Shown here piece after piece: positions 5,954 through 5,964 of a stretch of 5,964 bases of DNA. A program made the position numbers and the translations under genes. The DNA lies in the NCBI GenBank assembly GCA_937996615.1, contig CALKVD010000010.1:1-5964 (forward strand), in the 5' to 3' direction. Source of the DNA: an uncultured Rickettsiales bacterium (GTDB lineage Bacteria; Pseudomonadota; Alphaproteobacteria; Rickettsiales; Midichloriaceae). Position 1 is the first letter of the stretch, and every line of letters starts with the position of its first letter. Under the pieces are notes generated by a model that saw only the letters and a program-made list of their open reading frames with translations, ran no database searches and had not been told where the DNA came from.

Positions 5954-5964
5954 ATGGCGGAAGA
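5954..5964 (+). CDS. 5' end of the gene after nusA, probably infB, partial
   Basis: An ATG at 5954-5956 opens a frame reading M-A-E before the window ends. In bacteria nusA is followed by infB (translation initiation factor IF-2), often with a small ylxR gene between. M-A-E is compatible with an IF-2 N-terminus but not diagnostic. There is no Shine-Dalgarno sequence at normal distance; GGGAG at 5923-5927 is 26 bases too far upstream. The identity rests on gene order alone. Confidence 0.35.

Overview
The window is AT-rich (about one third G+C by eye). It carries two divergent sets of bacterial housekeeping genes around a gap at 2848-3050. The most likely source is an alphaproteobacterium with a reduced, AT-rich genome, such as a member of the Rickettsiales or a similar host-associated lineage. 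This rests on the alphaproteobacterial architecture of NusA (two helical repeat domains after KH2), the order rimP slot - nusA - next gene (probably infB), the base composition and the weak ribosome binding sites. The assignment is an inference; no rRNA or other marker is present.

Left part (1-2847, minus strand). Read in the direction of transcription, trpS (tryptophanyl-tRNA synthetase, 2847-1855) is followed by a small lipoprotein that resembles the LPS-assembly protein LptE (1787-1119). Next come a zinc-free MDR-type quinone oxidoreductase of the PIG3/QOR kind (1109-36) and the first codons of another gene that leaves the window (23-1). Gaps of 67, 9 and 12 bases suggest one transcription unit. 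The genes have unrelated jobs: translation, outer membrane assembly and redox metabolism.

Right part (3051-5964, plus strand). A 316-codon gene in the position of rimP precedes nusA. Its middle resembles the RimP C-terminal Sm-like fold, but the usual RimP signature is eroded and there is a long basic tail. It has no ATG near its 5' end, and its nominal TTG start lies inside a perfect hairpin. nusA (4057-5718) is complete. The last 246 bases contain no complete gene. They hold a 114-base element with matching terminal inverted repeats and a perfect 7-base direct repeat on each side, the structure of a miniature inverted-repeat transposable element (MITE). After it come a small A/T-rich inverted repeat, a good sigma70-type promoter and the first codons of what is probably infB.

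The two main points of interest are the MITE-like insertion between nusA and the next gene, followed at once by a new promoter, and the highly diverged, tail-extended RimP-like protein. No CRISPR, tRNA, rRNA, toxin-antitoxin, defence or phage genes were found.
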